Notes: a model not told the origin generated them from the letters alone. DNA of 64,000 nucleotides from Peptoniphilus ovalis (GCF_018919265.1 NZ_JAHLQO010000003.1:1-64000), one strand, 5' to 3'. Shown: positions 9,186 to 18,884, numbered from the stretch's first letter. Translations and numbers: made by a program.

Positions 9186-9616
9186 TTTATCTTTTATATA
9201 TACAGTTCTCGAGTTTTCATCCCATCTAACATCTTTCTCAAATATTTCAGAAATATCTCTTATGGGAACCATTGTCCTATCTTTATAAATTATAGGAGGC
9301 GTATCTATTTTTATTTCATCATATTCATCTATGCCAACAATATTTTTTCCAATCCAAAGAAAAACTCCTCCACCAGAATTTTGAAATTCAGGTCGAAAGA
9401 TTGCAATTCTTCTTTCTTCTTCATTCCAGTTAATATTTAGACCTAAATTTTCTGCTATAAATCCAGAACTCTATCATTTCTTATAATTGGAGCTGTATCT
9501 GTTTTAATTGCTTTTCCATTTATGTTAATGATTATGTCTCTTTGTGCAAATAAATTTTGTGACAAGCTAAGTAAAAAAATTATAGTTATAAGTAATAATT
9601 TTAAATTTCGTTTCAT
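9183..9616 (-). pseudogene. Secreted copper amine oxidase N-terminal (stalk) domain protein, frameshifted
   Basis: From an ATG at 9616 (GAGGTG upstream) the frame encodes a signal peptide (MKRNLKLLLITIIFLLSLS...FA) and then IININGKAIKT-APIIRNDRVL, before an early stop at 9455-9457. In another frame the remainder of the family continues without a stop to 9183: FIAENLGLNINW, then DRTMVPIRDISE and W-E-SRTVYI. The expected VPIR codons are missing at 9463/9464, consistent with a deletion of about 10 nt (434 nt remain; 444 would be 147 codons plus stop). The intact relative at 18420 has the same architecture and 150 residues. The domain is common on cell surfaces in this group; copper binding is not implied. 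Confidence 0.85.
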
Positions 9617-9724
9617 AAAATCACCTCTTGGATTCTATATACTCATTTAATTTTATTTAAAACATAAAAAATAATTGAATATAAAATTATTATTGACAAG
9701 AATAATATTATTGAATGATATATA

Positions 9725-9738
9725 ATATCAATTGATAT
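9725..9738. promoter_or_regulatory. Candidate operator palindrome upstream of the ABC transporter pair
   Basis: ATATCAATTGATAT is a perfect 14-bp palindrome, followed by another ATATCAA half-site at about 9742-9748 and preceded by an imperfect TTGAATGATAT. It lies downstream of a consensus TTGACA (9693-9698) in the leader of the ABC/AraC operon. The position suits repression, for example by a metal-responsive regulator; the regulator is not known. Confidence 0.45.
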
Positions 9739-9771
9739 AAAATATCAAAAAATAAATAAGGAGGTTGTAAT

Positions 9772-11517
9772 TTGAAATTATACAAGAAATTATTATCCTA
9801 TATACCAGAAAGAAAAGTACATGCTATATTGGCTGTAGCTTTTACTGCAATAGGTAATATATTATTATTTTACGCATACTATCTTATATGGACTTTAGTA
9901 AGAGATGTATTTATGGGAGAAAGTTTGACTGATTCAAAGAAGACATCAATATTGATTTTATCTCTATTTATTTTGCAAGGAATTATTTATATTTTTGGAT
10001 TATGGATGAGTCATCTCACAGGATTTAGACTTGAAACTAGACTTCGTGAAAAAGGAATAAAACATTTAATTAATGCATCAAATACTTTTTTTGACACACA
10101 TGACTCTGGAGAAGTTAGAAAAATAATAGACAATAATGTTGAACAAACTCACATGATTGTCGCTCATTTAATACCTGATCAAACTACAGCAATATTAATA
10201 CCAATACTTATGCTTTTATTAGTATTTAAATTAAATATTTATCTTGGAATATTTTTCGTTCTTATAATGATTATTTCGCTAATTATAATGAAGGCTATGA
10301 TGGGCGATGTAAGTTTTATGGGTGAGTACATGAAAAAAGGCGACGAATTAAATGCAGGAGCAGTTGAATATGTACGTGGAATGCCAGTTGTAAAAATATT
10401 TAATGCACCACTTATTGGATTTAAAAAGCTTTACGACAATATTATCTCATATAGAGATTTAGTTTATAAATATTCAATGTCATGTAGAATTCCCTATGTT
10501 AGTTTTCAATGGATATTAAATATTTTTATAATCATGCCAGTTTTCCTCGCAATATTTATGGTAAGTAGAGGCGAAGATGCTGCACTTTGGTCAGCTAAAA
10601 TATTATTTTTCACACTTTTTATGGGAATATACTTCTCAAATCTAATGAAGGTTATGTATGTTGGAATGTATACATATCAAGCAAACTCTGCAGTAGATAA
10701 TCTTGAAAATTTATTTAAAGAAATGAATGAGAAAAAAATTGCATTCGGAAATATTTCTGAGATGAAAAATTCAAATATTGAATTTAAAAATGTTGACTTT
10801 TCATATGACGGAGAAAATAAAATAATTAATAATTTATCTTTGAAATTTAATGAAAATAAAGTCTATGCACTTGTTGGTTCATCAGGTTCTGGAAAGTCCA
10901 CAATAGCAAAACTTATCTCAGGACTTTATCCAGTAGATTCAGGCCAGATTAAAATAGGAGATGTAAATATTTACGATTATGACAAAGAATATTTAATGAA
11001 GAATATTGGAATAGTTTTTCAAAATCCTAAATTATTTAAAGATTTATCAATTTTTGAAAATATAAAACTAGCAAACAAAGATGCAAGTGATGAAGAAGTA
11101 ATAAAATCACTTAAAGTTGCTAGATGTGATGAGTTTATAAATAAATTTAAGAATGGATATAATGCTGTAATAGGAGAAGATGGAATTAATCTTTCAGGTG
11201 GGGAAATTCAAAGGATTTCTATTGCAAGAATTTTCTTAAAAAATCCTAAGATTATAATACTTGATGAAGCATCGGCAGCAGCTGACCCAGAAAATGAATA
11301 TGAACTTCAAATTGCATTTAAAGAATTAATTAAAAATAGAACAGTTATAATGATTGCTCACAGACTTTCTTCAATAAGAGGAGTAGATGAAATACTTGTT
11401 GTTGAAAATGGAAAAATCATAGAAAGAGGAAGTCACAATGAACTTATGGACAGAGATTCTAGATATAAAGAATTTGTAAATCTTTATGAGTCAGCAAATG
11501 AATGGAGGGTTAAGTGA
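9772..11517 (+). CDS. ABC transporter, fused membrane/ATPase half, first of a pair (YbtP/IrtA-like group possible)
   Basis: 581 residues: an N-terminal six-helix type I exporter-fold membrane domain (about residues 1-320) and a C-terminal ABC domain with Walker A GSSGSGKST (about 368), signature LSGGE (about 482), Walker B IIILDEA and the H-loop histidine in IAHRLSS. The start is TTG, eight bases after AAGGAGG. It is translated together with the second half-transporter, so a heterodimer is likely. Pairs of this kind followed by an AraC regulator often move siderophores or metal chelates inward despite the exporter fold; here that is inference, and drug or peptide export is equally possible. 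Confidence 0.88.
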   Translation: MKLYKKLLSYIPERKVHAILAVAFTAIGNILLFYAYYLIWTLVRDVFMGESLTDSKKTSILILSLFILQGIIYIFGLWMSHLTGFRLETRLREKGIKHLINASNTFFDTHDSGEVRKIIDNNVEQTHMIVAHLIPDQTTAILIPILMLLLVFKLNIYLGIFFVLIMIISLIIMKAMMGDVSFMGEYMKKGDELNAGAVEYVRGMPVVKIFNAPLIGFKKLYDNIISYRDLVYKYSMSCRIPYVSFQWILNIFIIMPVFLAIFMVSRGEDAALWSAKILFFTLFMGIYFSNLMKVMYVGMYTYQANSAVDNLENLFKEMNEKKIAFGNISEMKNSNIEFKNVDFSYDGENKIINNLSLKFNENKVYALVGSSGSGKSTIAKLISGLYPVDSGQIKIGDVNIYDYDKEYLMKNIGIVFQNPKLFKDLSIFENIKLANKDASDEEVIKSLKVARCDEFINKFKNGYNAVIGEDGINLSGGEIQRISIARIFLKNPKIIILDEASAAADPENEYELQIAFKELIKNRTVIMIAHRLSSIRGVDEILVVENGKIIERGSHNELMDRDSRYKEFVNLYESANEWRVK

Positions 11518-13238
11518 TGAAAGAATATTTAAAAAATAGATTTGCCTTAACTGATAAAGGTGCAAGAGGATTAATTATTGCATCAAAATATTCTACTTTA
11601 AAATCTTTGTCTTTTATGCTTCCAATAATGCTTTTAATGTATGTACTTCAAGGACTTTTAGGGCTTGGAAGTTTTGATATAAAAATTGCGATTTTATTAT
11701 TTATAGTTATTGGATTATTTATGTTTTACATTTTAAATAGAGATTATATGACTACTTACGATGAAACCTATAAGGAATCTGCAAATCTAAGAATTGAAAT
11801 TTCAAATATTGTAAAAGATTTACCACTTTCATTTTATTCAAGGACAGATTTAACTAATCTTTCTCAAACAATAATGAAAGATGTGGAAACAATTGAGCAT
11901 GCACTTAGCCATGCACTTCCAGGTTTCTATGGATTTATTATAAGCTTTATTATAATTTCTATTATGCTTTTAATTGGAAATATAAAACTAGGACTTTCAG
12001 TTATTATTCCAATTCTTTCATCAATGATTTTAAGTTTTATATCTAAAGACATACAAAGTAAATCTGCAAAAGTTTATTATAAAGAACAGAGAAAATCTTC
12101 TAAGATGTTTCAAGAATTAATTGATTTGTCAACTGAGATTAAATCATATAATTTGTCTAATGAAAAGATGGAAGAATCTATAAAATTTGTAAGAAAATTA
12201 GAAAAATTTCACATTTCTTCTGAACTTGGACAAGTAATTCCAATTACATTTTCTGGAGTTGTGTCAAATTTATCACTGGGTTTAGTAATGTTTGTAGGCT
12301 TAAATGAACTGATTAGGGGAAATATAAATGTATTATATTTTGCAGGTTATTTATTTGCAGCTGCAAGATTAATAGATGGCACAACAGCTTTTAGTGGATA
12401 CTATGGAGAAATGATGTTTATAGATTCTCCAATAAAAAATATAAACGCTCTTAGAAATGAAGTAGTGGTAAAAGGAAAAGAGGCCAACTTAAAAAACTTT
12501 GATATTGTGGGCGAAAATGTTGATTTTTCATATATAGAAGGCAAAAAAGTTGTAGATAATATTTCCTTTGAGTCCTTACAAGGAAGAACCACTGCACTTG
12601 TTGGTCCATCAGGTTGTGGAAAGACTACAGTATTAAGAATTGTTTCAAGATTATATGATTATGATGATGGACAGATTTTAATTGACGATAAAGAAATAAA
12701 TAAAGTAGCAGCTAAAAATTTATTTAAGCATATATCCATGGTTTTCCAAGATGTAATTTTATTTAATGGAAGTGTAATAGATAATATTAGAATTGGAAAT
12801 ATGTATGCAAGTGATGAAGAAGTGCTTCATGCTGCAAAGCTTGCAAATTGCGATGAATTTGTAAATAAACTCCCTAATGGATATGACACAAATATTGGAG
12901 AAAATGGTTCAAAATTATCTGGTGGAGAAAGACAAAGAATTTCTATTGCAAGAGCATTCTTAAAAAATGCTGAAATAATATTACTTGATGAAATTGCAGC
13001 ATCACTTGATGTTGAAAATGAAAAATATATTCAAGAATCCTTAAATAAACTAACAAAAGATAAAACAGTTATGATAATTTCTCATAGAATGAAATCAATT
13101 CAAAATGTAGATCAAATTATAGTAATGAATGATGGCAAGATTGAAGACATTGGAACACATGAAGAACTTTTAAATAGAAGTAAAACTTATAAGAAGATGA
13201 TTGATTCTTCAATAGCATCAGAAGAATTTATATATTGA
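11517..13238 (+). CDS. ABC transporter, fused membrane/ATPase half, second of a pair
   Basis: 573 residues with the same layout as its upstream partner: membrane domain to about residue 320, then an ABC domain with Walker A GPSGCGKTT (about 365), signature LSGGE and Walker B ILLDEIAASLD. The residue after the Walker B glutamate is I rather than A, a minor change. The ATG at 11517 shares its first base with the TGA stop of the partner and has GGAGGG seven bases upstream; a GTG three bases earlier is possible. The seven-base gap to the AraC gene suggests one transcript of three genes. Confidence 0.88.
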   Translation: MKEYLKNRFALTDKGARGLIIASKYSTLKSLSFMLPIMLLMYVLQGLLGLGSFDIKIAILLFIVIGLFMFYILNRDYMTTYDETYKESANLRIEISNIVKDLPLSFYSRTDLTNLSQTIMKDVETIEHALSHALPGFYGFIISFIIISIMLLIGNIKLGLSVIIPILSSMILSFISKDIQSKSAKVYYKEQRKSSKMFQELIDLSTEIKSYNLSNEKMEESIKFVRKLEKFHISSELGQVIPITFSGVVSNLSLGLVMFVGLNELIRGNINVLYFAGYLFAAARLIDGTTAFSGYYGEMMFIDSPIKNINALRNEVVVKGKEANLKNFDIVGENVDFSYIEGKKVVDNISFESLQGRTTALVGPSGCGKTTVLRIVSRLYDYDDGQILIDDKEINKVAAKNLFKHISMVFQDVILFNGSVIDNIRIGNMYASDEEVLHAAKLANCDEFVNKLPNGYDTNIGENGSKLSGGERQRISIARAFLKNAEIILLDEIAASLDVENEKYIQESLNKLTKDKTVMIISHRMKSIQNVDQIIVMNDGKIEDIGTHEELLNRSKTYKKMIDSSIASEEFIY

Positions 13239-13250
13239 GGTTTTTTGAAT

Positions 13251-14171
13251 ATGAAGGGTCTTAATACTTGGGGATTTAAAGCTTACCCAACAGAAAATAA
13301 AAATATAATAGAATACGTAGGAATAGATGCTCCAAAAAACAGAATGAAATCTTACTTAATTTTACCGGGAATTTATGTAATGTTTATAACTTTAGGGCAA
13401 AAATATGTAGCTCATGACTCTGATTATAATGGAAGATTTGGTTACAGAATTGCATATTGCTACGAGGGAAATTATTACACTCATATAAATGATACTAAAG
13501 TTTTAATAACTAGAGAGATTTTTGTAGGTAAATCCATTCCAAAATCTTTAGAATCTTATTCGACAAATGACAGGACAACTGCCTTTAATATAGTTATTGC
13601 ACCTAAGGAATTAGATAAGACTTTGGATTATTACAAAATAATTGATAAGTTTATAAAAATATCTCGCAGCATAAAAGATATTGGAATTATATTAAACAAC
13701 AAAGAATTATTATTTGTTGCAAATCAATTAATAGATAATTTGAAGAAAGAAGATTTGTTTCTAATAACTCTTAAAACATTAGAGTTAATATATATAATAA
13801 CCAAAGAAAATATAAATGAAATTAGAAAAAAATATTATCAAGAAAATAATACCGAGGACATGATAGAAATAGAAAGATTTATTTCAAATAATTTAGATTT
13901 AGATATTAACTTAGATTTAATTTGCAAAAAGTTTAAAATTTCAAAATCTTATTTAAATAATAATTTCATGAGAAAATTTCAGTACACACCGATTAAATAT
14001 TTAAATAATATAAGAATGATAAAGGCAGAAAATTATCTAATAAATACAAATATGGAAATAACGGATATTGCTGAAAAAATAGGATTTAAAAATCCATCTA
14101 ATTTTTCAAGATCTTTTAAAAAGTTTACAGGCATAAGCCCAAGTAAATATAGGAAAAATAATAAGGACTAG
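13251..14171 (+). CDS. AraC-family transcriptional regulator
   Basis: About 306 residues. The last 90 residues form the AraC double helix-turn-helix: DLICKKFKISKSYLNNNF (about 222) and ITDIAEKIGFKNPSNFSRSF (about 268), ending in the conserved F-x-G-x-SPSKYR. The N-terminal 200 residues are not a recognised ligand domain. It is the last gene of the ABC transporter operon and probably controls it. Two starts are possible: ATG 13251 (ten bases after TTGAGG) or in-frame TTG 13245 (four bases after). The stop codon lies inside the terminator stem. Confidence 0.88.
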   Translation: MKGLNTWGFKAYPTENKNIIEYVGIDAPKNRMKSYLILPGIYVMFITLGQKYVAHDSDYNGRFGYRIAYCYEGNYYTHINDTKVLITREIFVGKSIPKSLESYSTNDRTTAFNIVIAPKELDKTLDYYKIIDKFIKISRSIKDIGIILNNKELLFVANQLIDNLKKEDLFLITLKTLELIYIITKENINEIRKKYYQENNTEDMIEIERFISNNLDLDINLDLICKKFKISKSYLNNNFMRKFQYTPIKYLNNIRMIKAENYLINTNMEITDIAEKIGFKNPSNFSRSFKKFTGISPSKYRKNNKD

Positions 14172-14190
14172 AATTTACTAGTCCTTTAAT
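14163..14190. terminator. Shared terminator between AraC gene and nitroreductase gene
   Basis: AAGGACTAG/CTAGTCCTT stem with a six-base loop; the left arm contains the TAG stop of the AraC gene. T-rich flanks on both strands suit two converging genes. Confidence 0.8.
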
Positions 14191-14982
14191 TTATAGTGAG
14201 ATTTCTCCAATATAGTAATGCTTTCCAGCATCTTTTAAATCAATTGTCCATTTCTTTTCTGTGCCAATTGATTTAAGCATTTCTTCGATATAGAAAAGAA
14301 TAACGCCCATATCTACGAAAGATCTATTGTCATCTTCTGATTTAACCATATAAGCATCAATCTTAGAGCCATTTAATACAAATCTCCAAGGTTGTAAGTT
14401 CATATGACTTGGTGCATATCTTGCAGAAGAGAATACATCAAAGATTCCATAGTTTTCTAATGTTTCCATGGAAATTGGATTTCCTAATGTGTCTTGGAAC
14501 ACAATTTCATCAACTGGAAGTCTTGAACTGGAAACTTCAGGATCAAAGAATTTTTTCTTTTGTCCATAACCAAGAGCGATTAAAAAATCAATTCCAACTC
14601 CATTTTCACCAAAGATAGATTTTTTAGTATCATGATCAACTTGATCTACAGTTATCCAACAAGTATCTAAATTTAAATCAACAATCTTTGTGTTTAGTTT
14701 TTCAAGTAAATATCCACCAGTTAAAATATTTAGTGGAGAATTGTCTTTTATATCAAGGGAAATATAATGTGGAGCTTCAATCATTACGCCAGAGTAACCA
14801 GCTTTTCCTTTAAGTCCTTCATACACAATTTTTCCATTTTCATAAAGAGATAAACCTACACCGTCTTCGCTATCTATTTCTTGAATAAGTAATTTTATAT
14901 TTTCTAAAACATCTCTTGGAACGTTGTCATTTTTGAAATCCCTCACTGATTTTCTCTTTTGTAAGAAATTTGTCATTAACAT
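14191..14982 (-). CDS. Nitroreductase family protein, two-domain form
   Basis: 263 residues, longer than the 170-220 of single-domain nitroreductases. The N terminus has the FMN-binding start LQKRKSVRDFKND (residues 6-18), and FSSARYAPSHMNLQPWRFVL (about 184-203) repeats the family's R-SxxNxQPW theme, so two half-domains are fused in one chain that may form the FMN pocket without dimer swapping. Likely an NAD(P)H-dependent FMN reductase of unknown substrate. The ATG follows AGGGGG by seven bases. It lies downstream of tmcAL on the same strand but with a 90-base gap. Confidence 0.8.
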   Translation of the reverse strand: MLMTNFLQKRKSVRDFKNDNVPRDVLENIKLLIQEIDSEDGVGLSLYENGKIVYEGLKGKAGYSGVMIEAPHYISLDIKDNSPLNILTGGYLLEKLNTKIVDLNLDTCWITVDQVDHDTKKSIFGENGVGIDFLIALGYGQKKKFFDPEVSSSRLPVDEIVFQDTLGNPISMETLENYGIFDVFSSARYAPSHMNLQPWRFVLNGSKIDAYMVKSEDDNRSFVDMGVILFYIEEMLKSIGTEKKWTIDLKDAGKHYYIGEISL

Positions 14983-15073
14983 AATAATACCCCCTAATTT
15001 GCTTATAATTAAATTATATCATAATAAGAGATTTAAAAAAATAATTTTGCCAATTGCTATTATGAAATAGTTT

Positions 15074-16216
15074 TTATAATTTTTTATAAACCTCTTTTGT
15101 AAAATCTTCATTAATTAATCCATTTTTAAGATTATATAAGTTTGTAGCATATATTTCTTTATCTAGTATTTTTTTAAAATTTTTATCAGCTTTGTCATAA
15201 AATCTTTTAAAAGAATAAATAATATTTTTGTTTTTAGAATTTTTAAGAATCTCCAATCCATTTTCATCGAGACCTAGAACTCTAATATATGGATAGTTAA
15301 AAGAATTTAAAATTAAATCCTTTTTAATGTCTAAAAGTATTTGCATACATAATCTTTTAATTCTGGACTTACTATGTCTTTTTGAATGAACTTTCTCAAT
15401 AAATTGAGAAAAAGTATTTGCATGAAGATTATCTTTCATTCTATTTTCAAGTCCTACTTCGTAATCAAAATAATCTTCATAATTAATATCTCCTGAAATT
15501 AATTTATATCTGAAAATATCATAATAATTTTCTAAATTATTTTGAGGTACTAAATCATAATTTGGAATAAATTTAGAAATATCCTCTTCATCAAATGCTT
15601 TATTTCTTATAAATGAAGCAGAAGCAATATTATCAATTGAATGTAAATCATTATGATCGACATTTTTTCTTTTTAATGATAGGGGAGTAATAGACGAATT
15701 TAAATCTATAAGTGCTTTTATATACTCTATTCCCAAAATATTATTAGGTTTACTTAAAATATATTTTTCTCTCTCACTAAGAAAGTCCATTGATAGTTCT
15801 CTTGCTTTTATGTATGAATTCCCAGTATCTAAAAACTTTTTTATTTTATTTTCATCAAGATTACTTTCAATTTTAGAAATAATATTTTCTAACAATTCTG
15901 AGTCATCTTCTGCTCCAAAATAAAGCCTGTCAATAACTCCCATGGAATTTAAAATATTAACAGTGCCCTTAGAGAAAATTTCAGCATTTGAAGTTGAATA
16001 TATAAGAGGATTTTCTATTACAAGGCTTGCTCCATTATCAACAGCAATTTTTGCTCTTTCAAATTTGTTAATAATTGCTGGTTCTCCTCTTTGCACAAAA
16101 TTTGAAGACATAATTACTACAATATTATCTGTAAAAATTTCTCGAATTTTATTTAATTGATATAAATGCCCATTGTGAAATGGGTTATATTCAGCAATTA
16201 CTGATGCAATTTTCAT
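15074..16216 (-). CDS. tmcAL: tRNA(Met) cytidine acetate ligase (TmcAL/YlbM family)
   Basis: 380 residues, the family's usual length. The nucleotidyltransferase HxGH-type motif PFHNGH (about residues 12-17) sits right after the conserved IAEYNPF start; GAED (about 100), SKPNNILG (about 150-157) and KRKNVDHND follow as in family members. TmcAL uses ATP and acetate to make N4-acetylcytidine at the wobble base of elongator tRNA-Met. The start is the ATG at 16216, nine bases after TTGGAG; a longer frame to 16231 would start with a TTG inside that site. It is divergent from acetate kinase, an apt neighbour since acetate is its substrate, though co-regulation is not shown. Confidence 0.9.
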   Translation of the reverse strand: MKIASVIAEYNPFHNGHLYQLNKIREIFTDNIVVIMSSNFVQRGEPAIINKFERAKIAVDNGASLVIENPLIYSTSNAEIFSKGTVNILNSMGVIDRLYFGAEDDSELLENIISKIESNLDENKIKKFLDTGNSYIKARELSMDFLSEREKYILSKPNNILGIEYIKALIDLNSSITPLSLKRKNVDHNDLHSIDNIASASFIRNKAFDEEDISKFIPNYDLVPQNNLENYYDIFRYKLISGDINYEDYFDYEVGLENRMKDNLHANTFSQFIEKVHSKRHSKSRIKRLCMQILLDIKKDLILNSFNYPYIRVLGLDENGLEILKNSKNKNIIYSFKRFYDKADKNFKKILDKEIYATNLYNLKNGLINEDFTKEVYKKL

Positions 16217-16234
16217 TTTTAAAAACTCCAATTA

Positions 16235-16261
16235 TTGACTAAATTTACCATTTGTTATAAT
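16235..16261 (+). promoter_or_regulatory. Extended -10 promoter of ackA
   Basis: TGTTATAAT (16253-16261) is an extended -10. A TTGACT at 16235-16240 lies 15 nt upstream, a short spacer. Confidence 0.6.
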
Positions 16262-16319
16262 ATTAATTATAGTTATTATACAACAAAAAATATTTATTTA
16301 AAAATTTGAGGAGGAAAAT

Positions 16320-17516
16320 ATGAATGTATTAGTAATTAATTGCGGATCATCTTCGTTAAAATATCAATTAATTGATATGAGTAATGAAGAAGTAAAAGCA
16401 AAGGGATTAGTAGAGAGAATTGGAATTGAAGGATCTAGAATTAAACACGAAACAATAGGAAAAGAAAAAGAAACTATTGAAACACCAATGAAGGATCACA
16501 AAATAGCACTTGAATTAGTTATGGATTCTCTTACAAATGAAGATTATGGTGCTATAAAATCACTTGATGAAATTAGTGCTGTAGGTCACAGAGTAGTTCA
16601 CGGTGGTGAAGATTTTGCACAATCCGTAATTATTGACGATAAGGTTCTAAAGGCTATTGAAGATAATGTAGAAATAGCTCCTCTTCACAATCCACCAAAT
16701 ATTATGGGAATTAAGGCTTGTCAAAAATTACTTCCAAATGTAAAACAAGTTGCAGTATTTGATACAGCTTTCCATCAAACAATGCCAGCAGAAAGCTACA
16801 TTTATGCACTTCCATATGAATATTATGAAAAATATAGAATAAGAAGATATGGTTTCCACGGAACAAGCCATAAATATATTACAAATAGAGCAGCAGAAAT
16901 GCTTGGAAAAGATGTCAATGAAGTTAACTTAATCACTTGCCACCTTGGTAATGGATCAAGTATTTGTGCTGTTGAAAATGGTAAATCAATTGATACTTCA
17001 ATGGGCTTTACTCCACTTGAAGGACTTGCAATGGGAACTAGATGTGGTGACTTAGACCCAGCAATCTTACCATTCCTAATGGAAAAAGAAAATCTTTCTC
17101 CAGATGAAATTAACAATGTTATTAATAAAAAATCAGGAGTTCTTCGCATTTCTGGAGTATCAAGTGATTTTAGAGATATTGAAGCTGCAAGAGATGAAGG
17201 AAACGAAAGAGCAGCACTAGCACTTAATATCTTTGAAAAGAGAGTTAGAGGATATATTGGAAACTACTTCACTGAACTTGATCATGTAGATGGAATTGTC
17301 TTTACAGCAGGTGTTGGTGAAAACTCAATAGAAATGAGAGAATCTATCTGTGCAGGACTAAAATCACTTGGAATTGAAATTGATAAAGAAAGAAACAATG
17401 TTAGAGGAGAAGATAAACTTATCTCTTCAGATAACTCAAAAGTTAAAGTTTTTGTAATTCCTACTAACGAAGAATTAATGATTGCAAGAGACACAAAAGA
17501 ACTTGTTGAAGCTTAA
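16320..17516 (+). CDS. ackA: Acetate kinase
   Basis: Interconverts acetyl phosphate plus ADP with acetate plus ATP, the main substrate-level ATP step of acetogenic fermentation. 398 residues, normal length. The phosphate-binding [10 protein letters not shown] motif (residues 7-16), GHRVVHGG (about 89), [10 protein letters not shown] (about 148), RYGFHGTSH (about 178) and [10 protein letters not shown] (about 238) are all intact. GAGGAGG precedes the ATG. No phosphotransacetylase gene is adjacent. It is transcribed alone from an extended -10 promoter. Confidence 0.98.
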   Translation: MNVLVINCGSSSLKYQLIDMSNEEVKAKGLVERIGIEGSRIKHETIGKEKETIETPMKDHKIALELVMDSLTNEDYGAIKSLDEISAVGHRVVHGGEDFAQSVIIDDKVLKAIEDNVEIAPLHNPPNIMGIKACQKLLPNVKQVAVFDTAFHQTMPAESYIYALPYEYYEKYRIRRYGFHGTSHKYITNRAAEMLGKDVNEVNLITCHLGNGSSICAVENGKSIDTSMGFTPLEGLAMGTRCGDLDPAILPFLMEKENLSPDEINNVINKKSGVLRISGVSSDFRDIEAARDEGNERAALALNIFEKRVRGYIGNYFTELDHVDGIVFTAGVGENSIEMRESICAGLKSLGIEIDKERNNVRGEDKLISSDNSKVKVFVIPTNEELMIARDTKELVEA

Positions 17517-17533
17517 AAAAATCATTTAAAGTG

Positions 17534-17562
17534 TTGACATTTGCACATCAAATGGTTATAAT
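17534..17562 (+). promoter_or_regulatory. Consensus sigma-A promoter of yceD-rpmF
   Basis: Perfect TTGACA (17534-17539), 17-nt spacer, perfect TATAAT (17557-17562). The strongest promoter in the window, fitting a ribosomal protein operon. Confidence 0.92.
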
Positions 17563-17590
17563 GATGTGTATGTAATTTTGAGGTGAGAAT

Positions 17591-18127
17591 ATGAAATTAG
17601 ATTTAAGTAGTTTTTTATCATCAGAAGAACAAAGATTGGATTTTGATGGAAAGTTAAATGAAAATGACACGGATTTAAATCTAGATAATCTAAATCTCAT
17701 CTATCCCATAGAATATAGCGGGTATGTGCATGATTTAACAGGTGAGTTAGTACTCTCTATAAATATTAGCTACAGCTTTAAAGCACATTGTGATAGATGT
17801 ACTGCTGAATTCATAAATCATAGAGAAACTAATTACGAGGGATATAACTTTAAAGATCCAAGTTTTTATGATGAAAATTCAATTGATGAATACTTTGATA
17901 TAAATGATGATTCAATCGATTTATCAAAAATTATTTTGTCACAAGTAATTACATCTATACCTGGGAAAAATTTATGTAGCGATGATTGTAAAGGACTTTG
18001 TCCTCATTGTGGCAAGAACCTAAATGAAGGAGCTTGCGACTGCGAAGTTTCAGAAGAAACTGAAGAGGAAAAAGTAGACCCAAGATTCGAAAAATTATTA
18101 GATTTATTTAAAGATGAGGAGGTGTGA
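17591..18127 (+). CDS. YceD/DUF177 family protein, rRNA-accumulation factor
   Basis: 178 residues. The family is widespread and almost always precedes rpmF; it has been linked to 23S rRNA accumulation. The C-terminal [19 protein letters not shown] motif (about residues 133-151) and an earlier CDRC (about 68) give four or more cysteines that could hold a metal. GAGGTGAG precedes the ATG. Its end lies three bases from the rpmF start, so the two genes are co-translated. The acidic tail ([12 protein letters not shown]) matches family members. Confidence 0.9.
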   Translation: MKLDLSSFLSSEEQRLDFDGKLNENDTDLNLDNLNLIYPIEYSGYVHDLTGELVLSINISYSFKAHCDRCTAEFINHRETNYEGYNFKDPSFYDENSIDEYFDINDDSIDLSKIILSQVITSIPGKNLCSDDCKGLCPHCGKNLNEGACDCEVSEETEEEKVDPRFEKLLDLFKDEEV

Positions 18128-18129
18128 AA

Positions 18130-18318
18130 ATGGCCGTACCAAAGAGAAAAACTTCAAAACAAAGAAAAAACAAGAGAAGAGCATCTTCTTATAGATTAAA
18201 TAAAGCAACAGTTGTAGAATGTCCTAACTGCCATGAAATGAAATTACCTCATAGAGTTTGTCCATCATGTGGACACTATGCAGGCAAAGAAGTTTTAGCA
18301 GAAGTTGAAGCAGAATAA
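18130..18318 (+). CDS. rpmF: 50S ribosomal protein L32
   Basis: 62 residues starting [14 protein letters not shown], the canonical L32 N terminus, which fixes the ATG at 18130 rather than a GTG two codons earlier. Two CxxC pairs, CPNC (about 32) and CPSC (about 48), make this the zinc-binding (C+) form. GGAGG at 18118-18123 overlaps the end of yceD. Followed by a terminator. Confidence 0.98.
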   Translation: MAVPKRKTSKQRKNKRRASSYRLNKATVVECPNCHEMKLPHRVCPSCGHYAGKEVLAEVEAE

Positions 18319-18320
18319 TT

Positions 18321-18348
18321 AAGTGAGGTTTAGACCTCACTTTTTTTA
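18321..18348 (+). terminator. Terminator of yceD-rpmF
   Basis: AAGTGAGGT/ACCTCACTT stem with a four-base loop and seven Ts. Confidence 0.95.
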
Positions 18349-18419
18349 TTAACTTTTAAATTTGTGTAAAATATTTTTATATGATATTATATTAATAATA
18401 ATTAAGAGGAGGATTTTAA

Positions 18420-18872
18420 ATGAAAAAAAGATTAATATTATTACTAAGCGTACTATTATTAGTGCCAAGTATTGTATTCGCAGCAAAGGATATCGTTATT
18501 GAAATCAATGGAAAAGCAATAAAAAGCGAACAACCAGCTATAATTGACAATGGAAGAACTTTAGTACCTATTAGATTTATTTCAAAAGCTTTAAACTACG
18601 AAGTAGAATGGGACGATGATGATAGAGAAGTAGAAATCGAAAACGATGATGCAAAAAAAGGTGAAGTAGAAAAAGTTACTTTAAAAATTGGAGAAAAAAG
18701 AGCAAAAATTGAAATTGAAGATGGAGAAGATAGATATATCGATCTTGAAGTTGCTCCAGCAATTAGAAACGATAGAACTTATGTACCTTTAAGATTTGTA
18801 TCAGAAACATTTGGTCATAATGTAGACTGGAATAACGATACAAGAACAGTTATTATTAATACAGTTAAATAA
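18420..18872 (+). CDS. Secreted copper amine oxidase N-terminal (stalk) domain protein
   Basis: 150 residues: signal peptide MKKRLILLLSVLLLVPSIVFA (1-21), then two stalk-domain half repeats, GKAI...RTLVPIRFISKALNYEVEW (about 29-63) and APAIRNDRTYVPLRFVSETFGHNVDW (about 104-139), ending in RTVIINTV. Very acidic middle. Exported; probably a small cell-surface or secreted protein. The domain name comes from copper amine oxidase but no copper ligands are evident. Alone between terminators, with GAGGAGG before the ATG. It is the intact relative of the pseudogene at 9183-9616, and the same domain occurs in the protein at 51393. Confidence 0.85.
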   Translation: MKKRLILLLSVLLLVPSIVFAAKDIVIEINGKAIKSEQPAIIDNGRTLVPIRFISKALNYEVEWDDDDREVEIENDDAKKGEVEKVTLKIGEKRAKIEIEDGEDRYIDLEVAPAIRNDRTYVPLRFVSETFGHNVDWNNDTRTVIINTVK

Positions 18873-18884
18873 TTTAATTAAATT

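Noticed and set aside
9141-9200. CRISPR-like or attachment repeat near the palindromic GACTGTATC sequence
   Set aside because: A single perfect hairpin with a T-run is fully explained as a terminator; no repeat array or spacers exist anywhere in the window.
9165-9440. Plus-strand 91-codon frame after rnfB
   Set aside because: It begins inside the rnf terminator and lies opposite the stalk-domain pseudogene, whose signal peptide and motifs explain the region.
14409-14618. Plus-strand frame opposite the nitroreductase gene
   Set aside because: Antisense shadow with no ribosome binding site or recognisable protein features.
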